Assembly (NCBI GenBank): GCA_903928515.1
Contig: CAIYRG010000426.1
Span: forward strand, 1-33,822
DNA: 33,822 bases
Reading direction: 5' to 3'
From: an uncultured Alphaproteobacteria bacterium
GTDB taxonomy: Bacteria > Pseudomonadota > Alphaproteobacteria > Micropepsales > Micropepsaceae
A model generated the notes under the pieces. It was not told the origin of the DNA. It saw nothing but the letters and a program-made list of their open reading frames with translations, and ran no database searches. Every line of letters begins with the position of its first letter. Positions within the stretch are counted from its first letter, which is position 1. The position numbers and the translations under genes are program-made. Positions 32,373-33,822 of the stretch are shown here, in pieces.

Positions 32373-33296
32373 TCAGGTCTTTTTTGCAGCAGTCTCGGCG
32401 GCCGAGCGCGCCATAAATTCCTTGAAGCGCACGCGCACGGCTTCGGCCTGCTCCGGCGTCCACTCCCGGAAGCCCTTGCCGGTTTTCATGCCCAGCTCGC
32501 CCTTGGCGACCAGCGCATCGAGATAGGGATGCGTGACGGGCGTGACATCCAGATACGGCATCAGCACGTCGTGGATATCCTTGGTGAGGTTCAGACCCAC
32601 CATGTCGGATTGTTCGAGAGGCCCCAACACGGCTAGGCGCGCGCCGAAGCCAAGCTTCACCACATCGTCCAGCGCTTCGGCGTCGCACACGCCCGCCGCG
32701 ACGAGCGCAATCGCTTCGCGCTTGAGCGCGTGCTGCATGCGGTTGCCGATGAAACCGGGAATGTCGCGCTTTACCAGAACGGGGTGACGGCCGATGGCGC
32801 GCAACGACGCCATCATGGATTGCGCGGCGGGGAGATTGTCCGGCGTCATCGTCACCACTTCGACCAGCGGCACGAGATGCGGCGGATTCCAGAAATGCGC
32901 GCCGACGACGCGCGATTTGTTCGTGATGTCGCGGCAAATCTCGGTGATCGGAATGGCCGACGTGTTGCTGGCGAGGATGGCGTCGGGGCGTGCGTGCTTT
33001 TCCAGCGCGGCAAAGATGGATTGCTTGAGCGGCAGTTTTTCGGGTGCGGCCTCGATAATAAGCGCGGCATCGGCCACCGCGTCTTTCAAATCGGCGTGGC
33101 CTGAAACGCGCGCTGTTGCCGAATGATCGGTTTTCAACAGATCGCAGATCTCGCCGATGCGTTTGGGGAGTGCTTCCAGCGCGGACGGAACAGGGTCGTG
33201 CACGCGCACCGTATGTCCGGCGTTGGCGAACAGATACGCGATGCCGTGGCCCATGAGCCCGGCGCCGATGATGGCGATGGTGTCTTTGCCGCTCAC
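32373..33296 (-). CDS. 3-hydroxyacyl-CoA dehydrogenase family protein (second copy)
   Basis: This 307-residue paralogue of the protein at 2410 has the Rossmann loop GAGLMG at 11-16, Asp34 at the NAD-selecting position, SNTSAIPITEI, the catalytic His134 in GAHFWNPPHLVPLVEV, DIPGFIGNRMQHALKREAIAL and GMKTGKGFREW. Start is GTG 33296; its ribosome-binding site is weak, and it follows the small membrane protein by 18 bases. The two copies are clearly related but diverged, especially in the C-terminal substrate domain, so they probably act on different 3-hydroxy substrates. It is cytoplasmic and likely supplies a 3-keto product to the same pathway as the hydratase downstream. Confidence 0.9.
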   Translation of the reverse strand: MSGKDTIAIIGAGLMGHGIAYLFANAGHTVRVHDPVPSALEALPKRIGEICDLLKTDHSATARVSGHADLKDAVADAALIIEAAPEKLPLKQSIFAALEKHARPDAILASNTSAIPITEICRDITNKSRVVGAHFWNPPHLVPLVEVVTMTPDNLPAAQSMMASLRAIGRHPVLVKRDIPGFIGNRMQHALKREAIALVAAGVCDAEALDDVVKLGFGARLAVLGPLEQSDMVGLNLTKDIHDVLMPYLDVTPVTHPYLDALVAKGELGMKTGKGFREWTPEQAEAVRVRFKEFMARSAAETAAKKT

Positions 33297-33314
33297 TTCA
33301 AAAGCATCTCGATC

Positions 33315-33590
33315 TCATTCCTCATCACGAGGAGGAGCCATGCCGCCGTAGATACGGCCTGCGGCCGAGTAGAGCGCCAGGAGCCCGAACTCGATCAACA
33401 CAATCTTCCCCGGTTCCATACCGTGTTCTTTGTAGTAAAAGGCCGTGCCGACTAGCGCTGCTACACCTGCGAACCAGCCGACGACAAAGATTCGTCCTTG
33501 AATATTGTTTGGACGAATGCGGCGAAACGGTCCCCAACGAAACCACGGTTCCTTAGCGTAGCCGCGATTGCGTTCCCAAAAATCGCGCAT
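33315..33590 (-). CDS. Small two-helix membrane protein of unknown function
   Basis: This 91-residue protein has a basic N-terminal ~30 residues rich in Arg and Trp, then two predicted membrane segments, IFVVGWFAGVAALVGTAFYY (~34-53) and IVLIEFGLLALYSAAGRIY (~64-82), and a short charged tail ending PPRDEE. I do not recognise a family. It lies between the SDR and the dehydrogenase gene in the same orientation, 24 bases after the former and 18 before the latter, so it is probably cotranscribed. Codon use is a little less GC-rich than the enzymes around it. The ribosome-binding site (GAGG) is close to the ATG. Confidence 0.6.
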   Translation of the reverse strand: MRDFWERNRGYAKEPWFRWGPFRRIRPNNIQGRIFVVGWFAGVAALVGTAFYYKEHGMEPGKIVLIEFGLLALYSAAGRIYGGMAPPRDEE

Positions 33591-33614
33591 GTGCCTCGCC
33601 CAAACAGTGCTGCA

Positions 33615-33822
33615 TCACCCAGCCGTGTAGCCGCCATCGACATACATGACCTGGCCGGTGCAGAAGTCGGAGGCTGGCGACAGCAGGTAGATCGCCATGC
33701 CCATCAGATCTTCCACCTCGCCCAAGCGCTTTAACGGAATGCGCGAGAGCGAACGGGCGCGCGTCGCTTGGCCCACTTCGCTATCGCCCCACATCCATTC
33801 GGTGAGTTGCGAGCGGAAGACC
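33615..33822 (-). CDS. Short-chain dehydrogenase/reductase, C-terminal part only
   Basis: The last 68 codons of an SDR are present on the minus strand; the rest lies beyond the window. The end VDGGYTAG and the segments SRIPLKRLGEVEDL and FCTGQVMYVDGGYT are typical of the classical SDR C-terminus. By eye about 38 of these 68 residues equal the corresponding part of the amber-interrupted SDR at 1628-2416, including VFRSxLTxWM, which is a distinctive shared substrate-loop feature. It is the first visible gene of the minus-strand operon. Confidence 0.88.
   Translation of the reverse strand, partial: VFRSQLTEWMWGDSEVGQATRARSLSRIPLKRLGEVEDLMGMAIYLLSPASDFCTGQVMYVDGGYTAG

Overview
The window is GC-rich, densely coded DNA of alphaproteobacterial character, judged from codon use, REP-like hairpins, GTG starts and gene families; the order cannot be fixed from sequence alone. 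It opens with the tail of a multicopper/purine-phosphorylase-like protein (pgeF/yfiH family) and a complete ribose-phosphate pyrophosphokinase gene (prs). The rest looks like a large accessory catabolic region.

Region 1 (about 1.6-5.4 kb, + strand): a short-chain dehydrogenase whose reading frame is broken by an in-frame TAG, then a 3-hydroxyacyl-CoA-dehydrogenase-type enzyme, a cyclase/kynurenine-formamidase-family hydrolase, a small cupin and a beta-keto acid cleavage enzyme (BKACE/DUF849). A visibly less GC-rich gene for an exported MalM-like protein follows, then two minus-strand genes: a luciferase-domain (DUF5519-like) membrane-anchored protein and a LysR regulator.

Region 2 (7.97-17.3 kb, + strand), divergent from the LysR gene: seven genes packed with 1-4 base overlaps or a 3-base gap. 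They encode HyuA and HyuB (hydantoinase/oxoprolinase/carboxylase family), a cytoplasmic substrate-binding-fold protein of the 4,5-dihydroxyphthalate decarboxylase (Pht5) type, two pita-bread (M24) proteins lacking the usual metal ligands, an MmgE/PrpD protein and an amidohydrolase closely resembling gamma-resorcylate decarboxylase. Candidate LysR operators lie in the divergent intergenic region. This set is the best candidate for an undescribed degradation pathway. Its substrate cannot be read from sequence; a cyclic amide/imide or N-heterocyclic compound is my inference.

Region 3 (17.3-26.3 kb, + strand except one gene): an exported four-cysteine protein of unknown role, an 80-residue hydrophilic protein, two paralogous isoquinoline-1-oxidoreductase-type molybdenum hydroxylase large subunits with a single [2Fe-2S] subunit, a minus-strand CHRD-domain protein between them, and a CocE/NonD-type hydrolase.

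Region 4 (26.5-33.8 kb, - strand): an FkbM methyltransferase bracketed by inverted-repeat elements, then a probable operon read leftwards from the window end: SDR (partial), small membrane protein, 3-hydroxyacyl-CoA dehydrogenase, a CoxL-like molybdenum hydroxylase subunit without its FAD and Fe-S partners, enoyl-CoA hydratase, and a UbiD-family decarboxylase. The SDR/hydroxyacyl-CoA dehydrogenase pair at the right end is paralogous to the pair at the left end. Two families of palindromic intergenic repeats are scattered between the operons. Taken together, ring hydroxylation (molybdenum hydroxylases), ring opening or amide hydrolysis (Hyu, cyclase, M24-like, CocE), decarboxylation (UbiD, Pht5-like, amidohydrolase) and beta-oxidation-like steps (SDR, HCDH, ECH, BKACE) are all represented.
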